From contig JACLAT010000152.1 in NCBI GenBank assembly GCA_018105865.1, forward strand, positions 28,702-92,701: a DNA stretch of 64,000 bases, read 5' to 3'. Below, piece by piece: positions 45,043 to 55,854 of the stretch. The notes under the pieces were generated by a model that saw only the letters and a program-made list of their open reading frames with translations, had not been told where the DNA came from and searched no databases. Position numbers and translations under genes: made by a program. This stretch comes from Metaphire vulgaris. Its lineage: Eukaryota; Annelida; Clitellata; Crassiclitellata; Megascolecidae. How positions within the stretch are numbered: the stretch's first letter is position 1; each line of letters starts with the position of its first letter.

Positions 45043-45257
45043 CAGGGCCATATTAAGGCAGGGGCTGAGGGGGCTGGAGCCCCAGGCCCACAATAAAATA
45101 TAGGCCCACCGTTTTTCAAATGACGACCTTTTTTGCTTGTCAGATATGTTCAGTGAAGGCGGCGGGAAATTTTACAAGGGGCAATTTTCAATTATGGAAG
45201 TGACGACCTTTTTTTGCTTCTCAGCCCCAGGCCCACTCGGACCTTAATCCGGCCCTG
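45043..45257. mobile_element. hAT-like MITE (CAGGGCC..ATTAAGG termini)
   Basis: About 215 bp with ends CAGGGCCATATTAAGG and CCTTAATCCGGCCCTG. The flanks share an 8-bp ATATCTCC or GATATCTC, depending on the exact end base. It carries two A-tract motifs (45121-45143 and 45201-45224). Confidence 0.88.
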
Positions 45258-46147
45258 ATATCTCCAAACCAAGACCACGACTTGGGTGTTTTGTGTTCAA
45301 GACCCAGACTCAGGCTTCAAACCCCAGATTGATAGCAAGACAGTTTCAAAGTTGAGTCTTCGATATCAAAATGAAGTCTCAGACTCTCAGGGCTCCATAT
45401 GGTGGTTATTTTAGTACGAGACTAAATTCAAAAACACAAAATGCCAGTTTTGCAGACCTTTGAATGCAGATTCCAAGGTGTATAAACATACTGTATTTAA
45501 TTTTTCAGAGGCTGGACTGAGAAAGTCAGAGCTGGTAACCACCCCTAATAGAAATAAGTTGCTACAATAAACCTTAGCCATACGAGGGTTACAAATAAAT
45601 CAATTTTCTCATACTTATTCTAATACATTGCAGCACAATGTTCCACCATATTCAGTCATTTACCAAATAAAGGTATAACTGTACAAGTTTGCTTTATATG
45701 GCACAATTACTGTAATGAACTAGTCATAAATTTCAATGTTCTAAAGCAAAAAGTTTTTGAAACTTATTGCTTCCCCCAAACTTCTTGCGTTCATAAAATT
45801 TCGGAATCTTTGAAATTCCTGTAACTTTTTGGCACGCCTCAACTTTATCCATATTAGAAGAAGGTCATTGACTTTTGAGGTTGAATGTCATTCCTAGATT
45901 TCTGCTTCCTCCTGAGATCAACATGGCTTTCATCCAAATATTTGACTATTTATTGCACTAATCTGTAATATTGGAAGCCATCAAGAGTCATTGAAGAATT
46001 TGCAGGTGACAAAATCTTGGTCTGAAACAAGCAGATGACTATCATCAAAAGACCATAACAGTAATAATGCATTGAAACCATGCTTATAACATCTCAAGTG
46101 GATATCATAATCTTGTGTATAGCATAAAATGCTATCAGTAAGGCAAG
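45258..46147. other. No recognised feature
   Basis: AT-rich sequence without transposon ends or a supported reading frame. The last HEMK1 coding exon might lie in 44.9-46.9 kb but was not found. Confidence 0.35.
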
Positions 46148-46506
46148 CAGGGCGCCGAGAGATATTCCAGGCCCCTGGGCAGAGTAATTGTAGGACCCTA
46201 GAAAATTTAAAACTGGTAATGACCTTTTTGCTACTCAATTTTTTCACGACTTTGGAGGAGTAAATCATGGCAAAAATCAAAAAGTGGTGATATCCTTTTT
46301 TATTTTTATTGCTTGTAGGCATCAGCAAGCAATGCCTTTAATGGATCCCCATTTCCCTTCAGCCTATCGACATGTAGAGAGTTAGTAACCCTAACCCTAG
46401 CCCAAACCTTAACTCTAACCCTAACCTAACCTGCCCAGGCCCCCTACAGATCGCCGGGTCCCTGGGCATTTGCCCCCCCCCCTGCTGCCCCGTCTCGGCG
46501 GCCCTG
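46148..46506. mobile_element. hAT-like element with telomere-like interior
   Basis: Ends CAGGGCGCCGAGAGATATTCC and TCTCGGCGGCCCTG with decayed flanks AAGGCAAG and GAAGCAAG (6 of 8). It contains an A-tract motif (46219-46237) and a run of CCCTAA-type hexamers at about 46388-46430. Confidence 0.7.
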
Positions 46507-46771
46507 GAAGCAAGCATATTGTTCTAAACCTTATCATTATGTTGTGACTAGGTGTATATATTTTTGTCATTAGAGGAAATTTTGAAACTAGAGCATGAAG
46601 AAAAACAACCCAACATTGGTGCATATTGTATACAAGGTATTATGGTATTCAGTGTAAATTTAGAGCTTACGTGTAAGGAAAATGTAACACGAATAGCAAA
46701 TTATTAAGTATTTATTTTTAAATTAAACACTAAAATCAAATCAAATCAACTCCATTCATTAGTATTAGATA

Positions 46772-46906
46772 AGGGTCCATCCATGTAGTACGTACTCACT
46801 GAGAGGGGTGTTGGATTTTGGAGATTATGTACGCTATGTGCAACGGGGGGGGGGGGTGAAAATATTACTTTTTTGCGTACGTACTACTACTATATGGATG
46901 AACCCT
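46772..46906. mobile_element. MITE with GGGTCCATC termini, copy 2
   Basis: A 135-bp element with ends AGGGTCCATCCATGTAGTAC and TACTATATGGATGAACCCT; GTACGTACT occurs near both ends. It lies about 50 bp from the last HEMK1 exon found. Confidence 0.75.
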
Positions 46907-46957
46907 AACAGAACAAAGAATAATTGAAATTGAAAAATATTGCAAATGAAGACAAAC

Positions 46958-47065
46958 CTGTCGGTGAAATCATTGTGAGACTGAACATATTTGATTTGGT
47001 CAGAGCCATTAGCATGTGCTGAATGGCAGGAGGATGCGATAGGTATCACTTCTAGCCAAATAGAG
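46958..47065 (-). CDS. HEMK1: HEMK1-like exon, C-terminal part
   Basis: After the acceptor GTTTTTACAG the frame reads (G)SIWLEV, then HANGSDQIKYVQSHNDFTDR, up to donor GACAG|GTTTGT. It corresponds to the GSIFLEVDP ... DFCGRPRF region near the end of HemK/PrmC family proteins. It joins in phase to exon 48622-48717. A last small exon beginning with the rest of an R-P-R-F motif is expected downstream but not found. Confidence 0.7.
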
Positions 47066-47884
47066 CTGTAAAAACACGCCCATGCACAACGATAATCACT
47101 GAATCAAAATGTCAATCATCTAAGCATTCTATCAACCGACCAATAAAATCATGTATCCAATTAATCAATAAACTTCTATAGCGCCTCTATCATAATTTGT
47201 ATACCGGTAATGTCTAGGGCATCAGCCTATGACTATCTTTAACAACTCTGACTAGGCCATTTTGTGCTGGAACGATGCAGAATGACATTCCTGAAAATCT
47301 GAAAGGTTTAATTTTTAAAAAGTTGCAACATTAAGTTCCAAAATAGAACAGTTGAACTCAGGGCCGAATTAAGTTTTTGTGGGCCTTTTTCACAAATAAA
47401 TGAATAGGCCTCCGAAGGCAATGCCTTACACAAGAATGTCATAAAAATATAAAACAGTAATATGGATTGTTAATTAATTATTAATTTATATTTATTATAT
47501 TATTAATTAATGCAATAGCATGTTAATATATATTAATTGTTGCAATAGCATGTTCAGATCACCATCATTGTTCATGCACATGACTTGTGCATTCTGGAAA
47601 ATAATTTTTTACAAAAACAAACATCGAAAATTATGTGCTAACAAAAGCTAAAAACACTTAACATTCACATAATAAAAAGGTGAAGGTAGTACCGTACTCA
47701 AACGAGCGTAGGGTCTGGCAATCTCTGTACTAGGCAAGCAGCGACACTGGTGGCTTATGCCATTAATCTAGAGTAGTTTTGCGATTGTTTTCTCTAGACC
47801 CGCGTTTTACCATCGCAGCTTAACGCTGCTACCAATTTATCAACACCTAAATGACGAACGACTTGGTTGGTCACTGGAACCATG

Positions 47885-47963
47885 ACTCGATCCTGGGATG
47901 GTCACCCATCCAAGTACATGCTGTGCTCAACATTGCTTAGCTTCTATGTTCTGATGGGAACCG
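47885..47963 (-). repeat. 5S rRNA-derived segment (SINE3-like or pseudogene)
   Basis: On the minus strand the order GAAGCTAAGCA (5S box A region) then GTACTTGGATGGGTGACC (5S box C region) is preserved with the spacing of 5S rRNA, preceded by TCAGAACATA in place of TGATCTCG. The 5' third of 5S rRNA is not recognisable. A 5S-headed SINE is likelier than a working rRNA gene. Confidence 0.65.
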
Positions 47964-48209
47964 GTTGCAGAACGCATAATACTTACAATAAATGCTATTT
48001 GACCATACTCACTATACTTATGTTATGCTGCTTTATGGAATATATGAGTTTAAAATTAAAATTATGTGGAACCATGGCTCTCACAAAATGTGTGGAATGA
48101 AAAAGGGTTCATCATTCAAAAAAGTTATGGAAATGTTGACATATACAATTGCGTTTGATGCACAAACAATGAAGTGCCTAAATAGCAAATGTCATCACAT
48201 TCTTCCAGA

Positions 48210-48518
48210 CAGTGGCATAGCCAGGATTTTCCAAAGGAGGGGTTATGGTTCCCATGTTCCCAACTTCGGAAAATTCCAACAACAAAAAACTGCAAAAATC
48301 CTGACAAGCAAAAAGGTTGTCAGCTATTATTATGCCTTCAATCAATATTTTAAATAACTAATATATAAGTAAATGAGCGCATACACTAAATAGTGATCAC
48401 AATATTAAAAGTTATTTTTGGTCGTCAAGGGGGATTTAGCCCCCAAAATTCCCCCATCCTTATACTGCAAACAGCCTAGGGGGTTTAACCCTTAAGCCCC
48501 CTCTTGGCTACTCCACTG
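48210..48518. mobile_element. hAT-like MITE in HEMK1 3' region
   Basis: A 309-bp element with ends CAGTGGCATAGCCAGG and TTGGCTACTCCACTG, flanked by CTTCCAGA and CTTCCAGG (7 of 8). It carries the A-tract motif at 48302-48323. Confidence 0.88.
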
Positions 48519-48621
48519 CTTCCAGGATGCATTGAGGTGATGGGTATGAACATCTGCAGAAAACTTCTGTCTAATCAAATATGATACAAATATAAAATGG
48601 TGAACAGTCGTTTGTACGAAC

Positions 48622-48717
48622 CCATTTTGCTTGACCAGCTGTGGGGTTACAGCTAAAATCTCACGTACAACATCCAATCCGTCACTCCCACCGCAGAGCG
48701 CACGGAGATCTTCATAT
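48622..48717 (-). CDS. HEMK1: HEMK1-like exon after the NPPY exon
   Basis: Acceptor GTTGTCCCTAG, donor AAATGG|GTTCGT. The translation reads (K)YEDLRALCGGSDGLDVV, then EILAVTPQLVKQNG. It matches the YEDP-ALDGG-xG-D segment that follows NPPY in the HemK/PrmC family. It joins in phase with 49584-49692 on one side and 46958-47065 on the other. Confidence 0.85.
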
Positions 48718-48834
48718 CTAGGGACAACAGTCAAAAAAAGAAATCTACTCACAACAACAACTGCAGTGGAATGATGCATTCAAGTCGCACAAAAAGTAGG
48801 AATTAATTGTGATGCGCATGACAACACAGACACA

Positions 48835-49155
48835 CAGGCCTGGATTAACCATTAGGCAAACAAGGCACGTGCCTAGGGCACCAAGTGTTTGGGGGCACCA
48901 CAAGTCCTCAAGAAAAAATGTGCAGATTGTCCCGGTAGCTGCGCGTAATCAACATGACATTAGCAAATCGCAAATGTAATATTGAAGCGCACATTATTTA
49001 ACCTTGGTCCCACAAAACCTGGGAGGTAAAATACCTCCCACCCAGTTATTTTGCTATTTTTCTTCAAGGTTTTTTCTGCTATTTTTTGACGGGACAGAAG
49101 GGGGCACCCATGTGGGTTTGTGCCTAGGGCACCAAGATGGCTTAATCCGGCCCTG
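48835..49155. mobile_element. hAT-like MITE (CAGGCCTGGATTAAC termini)
   Basis: A 321-bp element with ends CAGGCCTGGATTAACC and GGCTTAATCCGGCCCTG, and a perfect 8-bp duplication CAGACACA (48827-48834 and 49156-49163). GTGCCTAGGGCACCAAG occurs in both halves. Confidence 0.92.
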
Positions 49156-49319
49156 CAGACACACACACAATGCAATTCAACCCTACCGACTAAAGTGACA
49201 GAACTGACAAACATGTTTTTTTAAATCCTCTTGATGACACAATCATTTTATTCTCAGTTTTGTCTCTACACAATTTCAAACACAATTTGTACAATATTGG
49301 GCCAGTAGTTATCGCTATA

Positions 49320-49629
49320 CCAGCAGGTGAGACAATTGGTAATTGAAAATTTTTGTACAGTCTGACGTTTACTGCATTTTTTGGGGGAAAAAAGAACACT
49401 AAACACAAAAGAATGCAACATCAACGACCATACTTAGAGATTTCTGGAGGAAGCTTTTGAATAATGCCAGCCAGAATGTGAGACAATTGGTAATTGAAAA
49501 TTTTTGTATTTTACAGTCTGATTTACTGCATTTTGGGGAAAAAGAACACAAAATACAAAAGAATGCAACCTCAACAACCATACTTAGAGATTTCTGGAGG
49601 AAGTTTTTGAATATCGCCAGCTGGAATGT
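49320..49629 (-). repeat. ~155-bp tandem duplication covering the end of a HEMK1 exon
   Basis: 49325-49470 and 49475-49629 are diverged direct copies: TGAGACAATTGGTAATTG, then GAATGCAACxTCAACxACC, then CATACTTAGAGATTTCTGG. The second copy holds the 3' part and donor of the NPPY exon. The first keeps IQKLPPEIS and the donor but has lost NPPY. Confidence 0.85.
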
Positions 49630-49692
49630 ATGGTGGATTACTGATTAGAAAATCATAATTTCTTTCACTTGTCCTCAATTTTGAAACGATAT
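49584..49692 (-). CDS. HEMK1: HEMK1-like exon with the NPPY catalytic motif
   Basis: This exon carries the diagnostic N-P-P-Y motif of glutamine and adenine N-methyltransferases: DIVSKLRTSERNYDFLIS, then NPPYIPAGDIQKLPPEIS. In HemK/PrmC the NPPY residues bind the glutamine side chain of the release-factor GGQ loop. Acceptor TGGTTTTACAG, donor TCTAA|GTATGG. The gene is annotated as HEMK1 (mitochondrial release-factor methyltransferase) because of the RPETE motif and overall order; N6AMT1-type enzymes lack that order. A partial copy of this exon end lies 155 bp downstream. Confidence 0.9.
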
Positions 49693-49951
49693 CTGTAAAA
49701 CCAAATCATTCTCTGATAGAGTGCCTAACGAAAGAATGTTCAATGCTGTCATTAACTGTAGCTTAACTGTAGGCAAATCATTAAGCTGAATGCTAACAGA
49801 ATTTTCAAATTGCCTATAACATTTAACAACAAATACTGAGAAATAATTAGTATGTGACAGTGTAAGTACTGAGTGTTATTAAACTGTGGCGTCAGTTGTC
49901 CGGAGCCATTAGTATATGTTAATACATAACTGAAATAAAACAGGCTCAAAC

Positions 49952-50068
49952 CTGAATTCCAAGTTTCATTTAATATCAAAAGGCTTATCAGAAACACCAT
50001 ATCTTTGAGCATTTTGATAAGTAAGATGACATGCTGACTCACTGCAATCGACTGCCGTGGCAACAAAC
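49952..50068 (-). CDS. HEMK1: HEMK1-like exon, second part of the SAM domain, frame-broken
   Basis: After acceptor TTTCTGTCACAG the frame reads FVATAVDCSESACHLTYQNAQRYG, matching the VIAVD...A...ENA region of the family (the Asp binds the SAM ribose). Near the four-base A/T run at 49978-49981 the frame must shift by one; beyond it ILNETWNS continues to the donor CAG|GTTTGAG, in phase with the next exon. Confidence 0.75.
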
Positions 50069-50409
50069 CTGTGACAGAAACAAAGATAATTAAAAACAAC
50101 TAACAAACAATTAATCATCACAAGTCACAAAATACTTTAGAAACAGAATCTGCATATGTAGCCAATCTTTTGCTTGAAATAACAAATGCTTCCTTTTAAT
50201 TCATTAATTGACAACAGTGTTATACACTGTTTCAAAATCCGCTTAGTCTTAATTTTAAGGAATAATATAAAATTAAAATAAGGGGCATCGCAACATAGGC
50301 TAAAAAGCAAAGATTCTCCTCATTTTAATAATCGAAATGATATGAAATCTACAGATGCATAAAACATTGAACTTGTGCATAATAGAACAGTCTATCGATG
50401 GTTATCATT

Positions 50410-50665
50410 TGTATTATATACTTTAATTCAATTTTTGGACATATAATGAGGAAGAAAAGTATAGAAAAACCTGGGTAGCTACTGGGAAAAGTCGAAGGCA
50501 ACAGATCAAGGGGAAGACAAAGAATGACGTATATCAGCAGTTTACTGACGGATGTAAAGGGGGTGACTACAGAATTAGAACTCATACAAGCAACACACAA
50601 CAGAGAGAAATGGAAGTCCATAGTCACAACGAGAAATACACGACACCTGAAGAAGAAAGAATTCT
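50410..50665 (+). pseudogene. LINE 3'-terminal fragment in HEMK1 intron
   Basis: The plus-strand frame reads SRGRQRMTYISSLLTDVK, then ELIQATHNREKWKSIVT and a basic end with a stop. It is the tail of an endonuclease-type LINE ORF2, inserted antisense to HEMK1. Confidence 0.75.
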
Positions 50666-51251
50666 AAACACAAAAAAGAAGTCAATTAAAAATAAGGCAG
50701 TCAATAACTATCTGCAAACAATCTTGTTGTGAAAAAGGCTGTCAGTTTGAAATTTAGGCACTGACATCATTTTATAATGGCAAATCGTGATAATTTCTAG
50801 AATCTAGATGAGATTTTAAAACTCAATTTCATACTTTCCTTGCATAGTTTCTGAAACTCTGCAACAGGCACCTTATACATTGCTCAAACTACAGGAGCAC
50901 AATGAAATGAATACCTAAATCTCTATTTTCTGAAAATAATCAAGAGCTGAACAGGGGTGGGAAGTTAGCAGAGTGGCAACGTTGGACAAGAGAGCAGAAG
51001 GTCTCGGTTTGATACCTGCAGGAGCCCTATGATTGACTTAGCCCCACCTACCAGATGGCAGCGGCAAAATGAGTGACAGTGGTAAAAGCTGTGCAGTCAA
51101 ACAGGTAAGCTATGCGATTCACTAGCCTTGTATCACTGATATTGCACGCCTGGTCTATAGAAATAAAGATCAGCGCTACCCTATGAGGATTGGGAAGGAC
51201 TTCGACTTTTTTTAAAATCAAGAACTAACTGCAAATAAATTAAGTTTGTAC

Positions 51252-51367
51252 CGATGGTAGACTTTTTGAGCAGTGATATGCATATGGCCCCACTGCCACA
51301 TCCAACTTCTATAAACTGTCGTTGATGCAAGGACTTGAGGATCACAAAGTGCCAATGATACAAGGTT
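51252..51367 (-). CDS. HEMK1: HEMK1-like exon with the SAM-binding GCGSG motif, frame-broken
   Basis: Acceptor TTTTCTTTTAG. The beginning, in phase with the previous exon, reads NLVSLAL. The core EVGCGSGAICISLLKK (SAM motif I, E/D-x-G-x-G-x-G) is in another frame, implying a one-base change near 51311-51320. A second indel in the five-base run at 51263-51267 would give correct phase to the donor CATCG|GTACAA. Confidence 0.8.
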
Positions 51368-51832
51368 CTAAAAGAAAATCAAAATCAAACATCATCAAGT
51401 AACAAGTGCATAGCATCACGCAGTTTCACCAAACTTAAAAAACCCAATTACTAATAATATTGACTAGTTAGTATTACCAAAATATCAGATTTTAGGATGA
51501 TAAACAATGAAGATTTAAAAACTGCCTTAACATGAAATTTGTAAATCAAATTCATATTATAAAATAGTTAAACATGATTCAGAAAAATAGAGTAGCAAAT
51601 ACTGTAACTGTACACATCAAATAGGCATACCAGTACAGTGGTACTGTAAATAGGAAGGCTATGATGATGTTTTATGTTTTTAAAGACAGAAATAATGTGC
51701 TAATCATTTTGAGTTGTATAACAGTGAATATTTAAATAAGACATACATTTTTCTTTAAACTCTATTCACAATTACTAAATAATTGGTGTCTCAATTTCTC
51801 ACAGTCTCAAACTCAACTACCATAAGACTGAT

Positions 51833-51975
51833 AGGGTTGTCCATTAATTGCATAAACAAAATAGGAAGGGGGCTTGAAGAAGTTTGACAATTGTTGATGG
51901 GAGAGAGAGGACAAGATAAATTTATGCAAACAATTTTATTTTTAACAATAACTTTAATAAATCAAAAAATAGGAA
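51833..51975. mobile_element. Truncated MITE with GGGTTGTCCATTA end
   Basis: The left part matches copies at 833 and 42662 (TTGTCCATTAATTGCATAAAC and GAAGTTTGACAATTGTTGA). The right half is missing. Confidence 0.7.
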
Positions 51976-52124
51976 ATGAGTCAGTGCATTGGTCCTCCAT
52001 GGTACACACACTCGCTATAATATAACAACTGAGGAACAAGAGTCTTCACCGTGGGAAGATGATAGAAGCTAGAATTCAAAGTCGTTTGACACCTGTTAAA
52101 CATGTAAAAATGTCTTAGAAGTAA

Positions 52125-53700
52125 GTAAGTAAGTAAAATCTCGTAAACTTCTACAGCGCCCGAGCAGCACAGCAGTAGCTGCTTATTCTGGCGCTTAGTC
52201 TTTCTTTTTGAAATAGCTATAGGCAGGTGGTTTGTCGGCCGGCAAATGTCAGTGTATCCATGAGGCGGCTGGTCAGGTTGTTGTTGCTATGGGGGAAATG
52301 ACTTTTCGAATAGGAAGGTTTTAAGTTTAGACTCAAAGGTTTGAGGAGACAGTGAAGGAATTAAAGGAAATGAGGATCTGAGCTTATTATTTGACCGCCC
52401 TAGGCTGGGCGGAGGGAGGCTGAATTGAGTTCCAAAGTTCTAAAAGCGGCGATGAGAAAGCGCGGTTGCAGATTTTGAGTGATGACTGATTTAACGGGCG
52501 AAAGTGTGAGATGAGATGATGATCGTGGTAGGTCGGGGAGGTTGAGGCGTTAAGTTTATTTAAGGTAAACCGGTTTTGACGAATGAAGTGAACTGTAAGT
52601 AATCGTTATTATCTTGTACTGTATAATGCGCTCAGATATTTTTTGCCAGAGTAGTGACTTCAGTATGGGTGAAATATGGCAGAACTTTGGTGATTTGGTT
52701 ACTGCTCGGGCTAGTGCATTTTGAATTGATTGTAATTTATTGATGGAGGTTTTTGGGAGGTTATAGTAAAGGGAGTTGCAGTAATCTAGTTTGGAATGGA
52801 CTATTGAAGTGGCGATTGTGGATGCAGTTTTGGTGTCAAGGCAAGGACGAGGCGACTAGATCGCGAATGTGGGCATAGCAGGATTTGATAGTTGGGAGAT
52901 CTGTGATTCTAAATTTAGGGATGAATAAATTTTGAAACCAAGATTTTTTGCAGTTGGAGCAGGGGTTATTGTGGTATCTGGAGTCAGGACTAGCTTTGGG
53001 ACTGTCAATTTTTTTAACTTGTTGGGGTAGACCTATTAAGAGGAATTCAGTCTTGGATGGATTGGAGCAAGGAGGTTAGATGACATCCATGTGAAATAGA
53101 CGAGAATGCTGATTCAAGCTTAAAAGTAATTGATGTCAAATGAGGATGGCTAAAAGGACAGGAATAACTGGAGTGTCGCTGCATAGAGTTGGTGATTCAA
53201 GTTGAGGGGGAATTGATTAAGGATGACAGTGGTGTGGTATAGAGACTGAACAATACAGGCCCTAGGGACGGATCTCTGGGGCACTCCGAAGTTTATTTTA
53301 TGAGATGATGAGGTTTGTTTTGAGACACGAGACTTGGAAGGAAACGAGACTTGAGGTAAGATTTGAACCAGTGATGAGCTTTGTCGATATGCCAACCAGA
53401 GGAGAGTCGCCGAGTAGAATATTGTGATCGGATAGTGTGAATGCGGCAGAAAGGTCGAGGAGGCAAAGACCAGTGACTTGTCGGAGACCCGAGAGCAGTT
53501 AAGAGTCTATCGAAATGTAGCTGGTGGGACAGTTTCTTGCAGAGTGATGTTTTAGTGTAGGCAGATTGATGAGTGTTATATAGTGAGTTATTTGAAAGAT
53601 GATCAGGTGAGTCTAGAAAGGACGATTTTCTCGGTAAGTTTTGATAGAAGAGAAAGATTTGAGATGTTGAGAAGTTATTAAGATCTTCTCGTCATGGCCA
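52125..53700 (-). pseudogene. LINE reverse-transcriptase remnant in HEMK1 intron
   Basis: Minus-strand reading gives HQSAYTKTSLCKK, then KSYLKSRF, GVPQRSVPRA, YHTTVILNQFPLNLNHQLYA and finally SHFRPLNQSSLKICNRAF with KTFLFEKSF. These are, in order, the RT motifs around QSAY, GVPQGS and the YADD region (here damaged to YAAT) and the ORF2 C-terminus. The tail contains GTAAGTAAGTAAGTAAAATC. Many stops and frameshifts: dead. It lies between HEMK1 exons in the same orientation. Confidence 0.85.
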
Positions 53701-53838
53701 GGCTTTTTATAAGAGGAATGACGAAAGAAGTTTTAAACGAGGGGATGGAAAATACCTGTAAGTAGAGATAGGCATAATTCTTGTTATAGTTATCTTATGG
53801 ACAGCCTCACATCTGACAATATAAATGTGCTTTTGTAC

Positions 53839-53998
53839 CTCCGTTTCTGGTCTTGGAATGAAAACTGGAGGCAATAGCTGCAACGTCAAATCACGAAAGT
53901 CCCACTCTTTCCGATGTACTGCAGCAGCATATGGCGAAGACGCTTCTGAGCAAGACTATCAACCCAAGACAACTTTTCTTTCGGAACAAGTCCACTTT
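53839..53998 (-). CDS. HEMK1: HEMK1-like exon with the RPETE motif, one frameshift
   Basis: Acceptor GAGTTAACAG. The frame reads SGLVPKEKLSWVDSLAQKRL, RHMLLQYIGK, then after a one-base break (near 53906-53911) DFRDLTLQLLPPVFIPRPETE, ending at donor ACGGAG|GTACAA. The (V)xFIPRPETE segment is diagnostic of HemK/PrmC. The break lies in the conserved GEWDF motif, where one A appears to be missing. Confidence 0.85.
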
Positions 53999-54474
53999 CT
54001 GTTAACTCCACTCAGCTGAATATTGAAAATCAAATTCAATTTAAATTTGTCTTGGGGTAGGTTTTTGCATACAATTAAAAATCTGACACTAGCCAACAGG
54101 GAGTGGCCTTTAGCTAGTTCACCTTGACTTGTTCTGCACTTTCCAGTACAGTTCTTCACTTTGTGAATGACTTAACATGCATTGGCAATCATGTAATAAT
54201 AATAATTATTATTAATATTATTACTATTATTAATATAATAAGAATAACAATATGCCAAAACTAAAACTGTAGGGCATTAGCTACTTTCAGCATTCTGCCT
54301 CATAAGCGGCAAGTGTTAGCAATTGCCACTTTGATGCAGAAATGCTGAAATCACCAATTAATTATTATAGCCCAATTTTTCATGTTCTGGTGATGGCTCA
54401 TGATCTCATGATGTTGATAACTGGATTTTATAGGGCTTAATAGGATTTCTCCTAAAAGTTAAAAACCACTGTCA

Positions 54475-54516
54475 ATAATAATAATAATAATAATAATAAA
54501 TTATTATTATTATTAT

Positions 54517-54560
<44 letters not shown>
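54475..54560. repeat. Compound AAT/ATT/AGT microsatellite
   Basis: Consecutive AAT, ATT and AGT runs, about 90 bp downstream of the first HEMK1 exon found (in the gene's orientation). Confidence 0.9.
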
Positions 54561-54561
<1 letters not shown>

Positions 54562-54647
54562 CAGTAGTAGTGTAGCATAGCACAATAGTATTAGTAGTAT
54601 AATAATAGTAGCAGTAGAAGGAGATATAGTCGTTAATGAAACAGCAC

Positions 54648-54801
54648 TAAAAGAAGACACCGTTTTGCGTCCGAGTATGTAGGCGATGATGTATTCCGCC
54701 GATTGTTTCGGTTCAGATATTCCCTTGGGAGATAAATTCTCGGTCAACAGCTCACAGTATTTCCGAATGGTCTTCGTATGAACAGTCTTAATCAAACTCA
54801 T
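54648..54801 (-). CDS. HEMK1: HEMK1-like N-terminal exon
   Basis: From ATG 54799-54801: MSLIKTVHTKTIRKYCELL, then EPKQSAEYIIAYILGRKTVS, with donor TTTTA|GTGCTG that joins in phase to exon 53839-53998. The SAEYIIAYILG part matches the ESSEYIVAHVLG helix in the N-terminal recognition domain of HEMK1. The true start is uncertain: a mitochondrial targeting leader may come from an upstream exon, and an acceptor (AATCACAG) is present 40 bp upstream. Confidence 0.75.
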
Positions 54802-55204
54802 TCCCGTTTGCACAGTTTCTCATCTTCTCCCACTGTGATTTCAAGGAATCAAAGCGGCACAGCGCAACCGGCAAGTATTCCAGCCTAAAACTATCTTATA
54901 CGGCTAAAAATCCAAATGAACTCCAACACATTGCTTGATATTTAAAATAGTGCTTATATAAATTGAAGTACTATAATTTTAGTCGAACTGATTTTAAGAT
55001 GATGTTGATGAATAGAAATCTCATGCGTATCTACTGAACTTCAAACATGAATATTTATAAGATTATTTAAATAAATATCCGTTTTATTTTCCATTGGCCA
55101 TTTACCTGCTGAATATTTATATAGAGTCGTTTTTTGCTTAAGGTAGTAATGGTTATTCATGAGAAATCATCGGCCAGCATCCTGGTGAATATTCATAAAG
55201 AACA

Positions 55205-55562
55205 TTCATTGGTCGTCGTGAGATCTTTCGATTTCTTCTTCGTCGACCGAAATGAGATGATTTTCAATAACGTAACCGTCGGTCGCGACCGTAACGAAGC
55301 GTAATCGTAATAGCGTTTTTTTCTTCCTCCGATCGACTACGACGACGATGAGGTCGTCCGACGAATTGGAGGAGGCGGGGCAGGACGACGACGGAACGGA
55401 GGGCGCCGACCTCGCCGTCGGAAAATGGAGACCCCACCGCTGATCCTCCCGCTGGTGTCGACCCCGCCGCCGCCGGTATCGTTGCGACGGTGCTCCTGTC
55501 CGAAGCCTTCTCCGCATTTCGGTGTCTTCACCATTGCCAATCTTACGGTACTGAAATCCATC
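55205..55562 (-). promoter_or_regulatory. CpG-rich block upstream of HEMK1
   Basis: Dense CG dinucleotides in an otherwise AT-rich region, about 400 bp before the first HEMK1 exon found. CCATTGG/ATTGGTCG (CCAAT-type) boxes lie at 55092-55213. The minus frames here (for example from 55561) are Arg/Pro/Gly-rich and not recognised. I regard it as a probable promoter or first-exon region of HEMK1. Confidence 0.45.
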
Positions 55563-55854
55563 TTTTACACGAACATTTCTAACCCATCCGTATCCTATCC
55601 ATCTTTAAAATTTGGCGCTATAGAATATAGAATTTCATCGCAGAGGAATATGTACAAATTTAAATTTATATCAGCAGCTACTGCGTGGTATTGCCTAATG
55701 AGCGCCATATATAAATCCACGAGATTTTACTTACTTAGAGTGCAGATACGCTGAGTCCAGTCCATTCAGCTGCTTTAATCATCAATTAATCATCATCATC
55801 TTTGTCCTATATTTATGTCTTAATCATTCGGTTGTCTCCCAAGTATTACATCAC

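Noticed and set aside
48960..49214. 84-residue minus-strand frame
   Set aside because: Lies mostly inside the TSD-bounded transposon 48835-49155.
46958..54801. HEMK1 as a processed or dead pseudogene
   Set aside because: It has introns with consensus borders and in-phase joins between exons 54648/53839, 49584/48622 and 48622/46958; the breaks are single bases, mostly at homopolymers. Not excluded, but less likely than sequence error.
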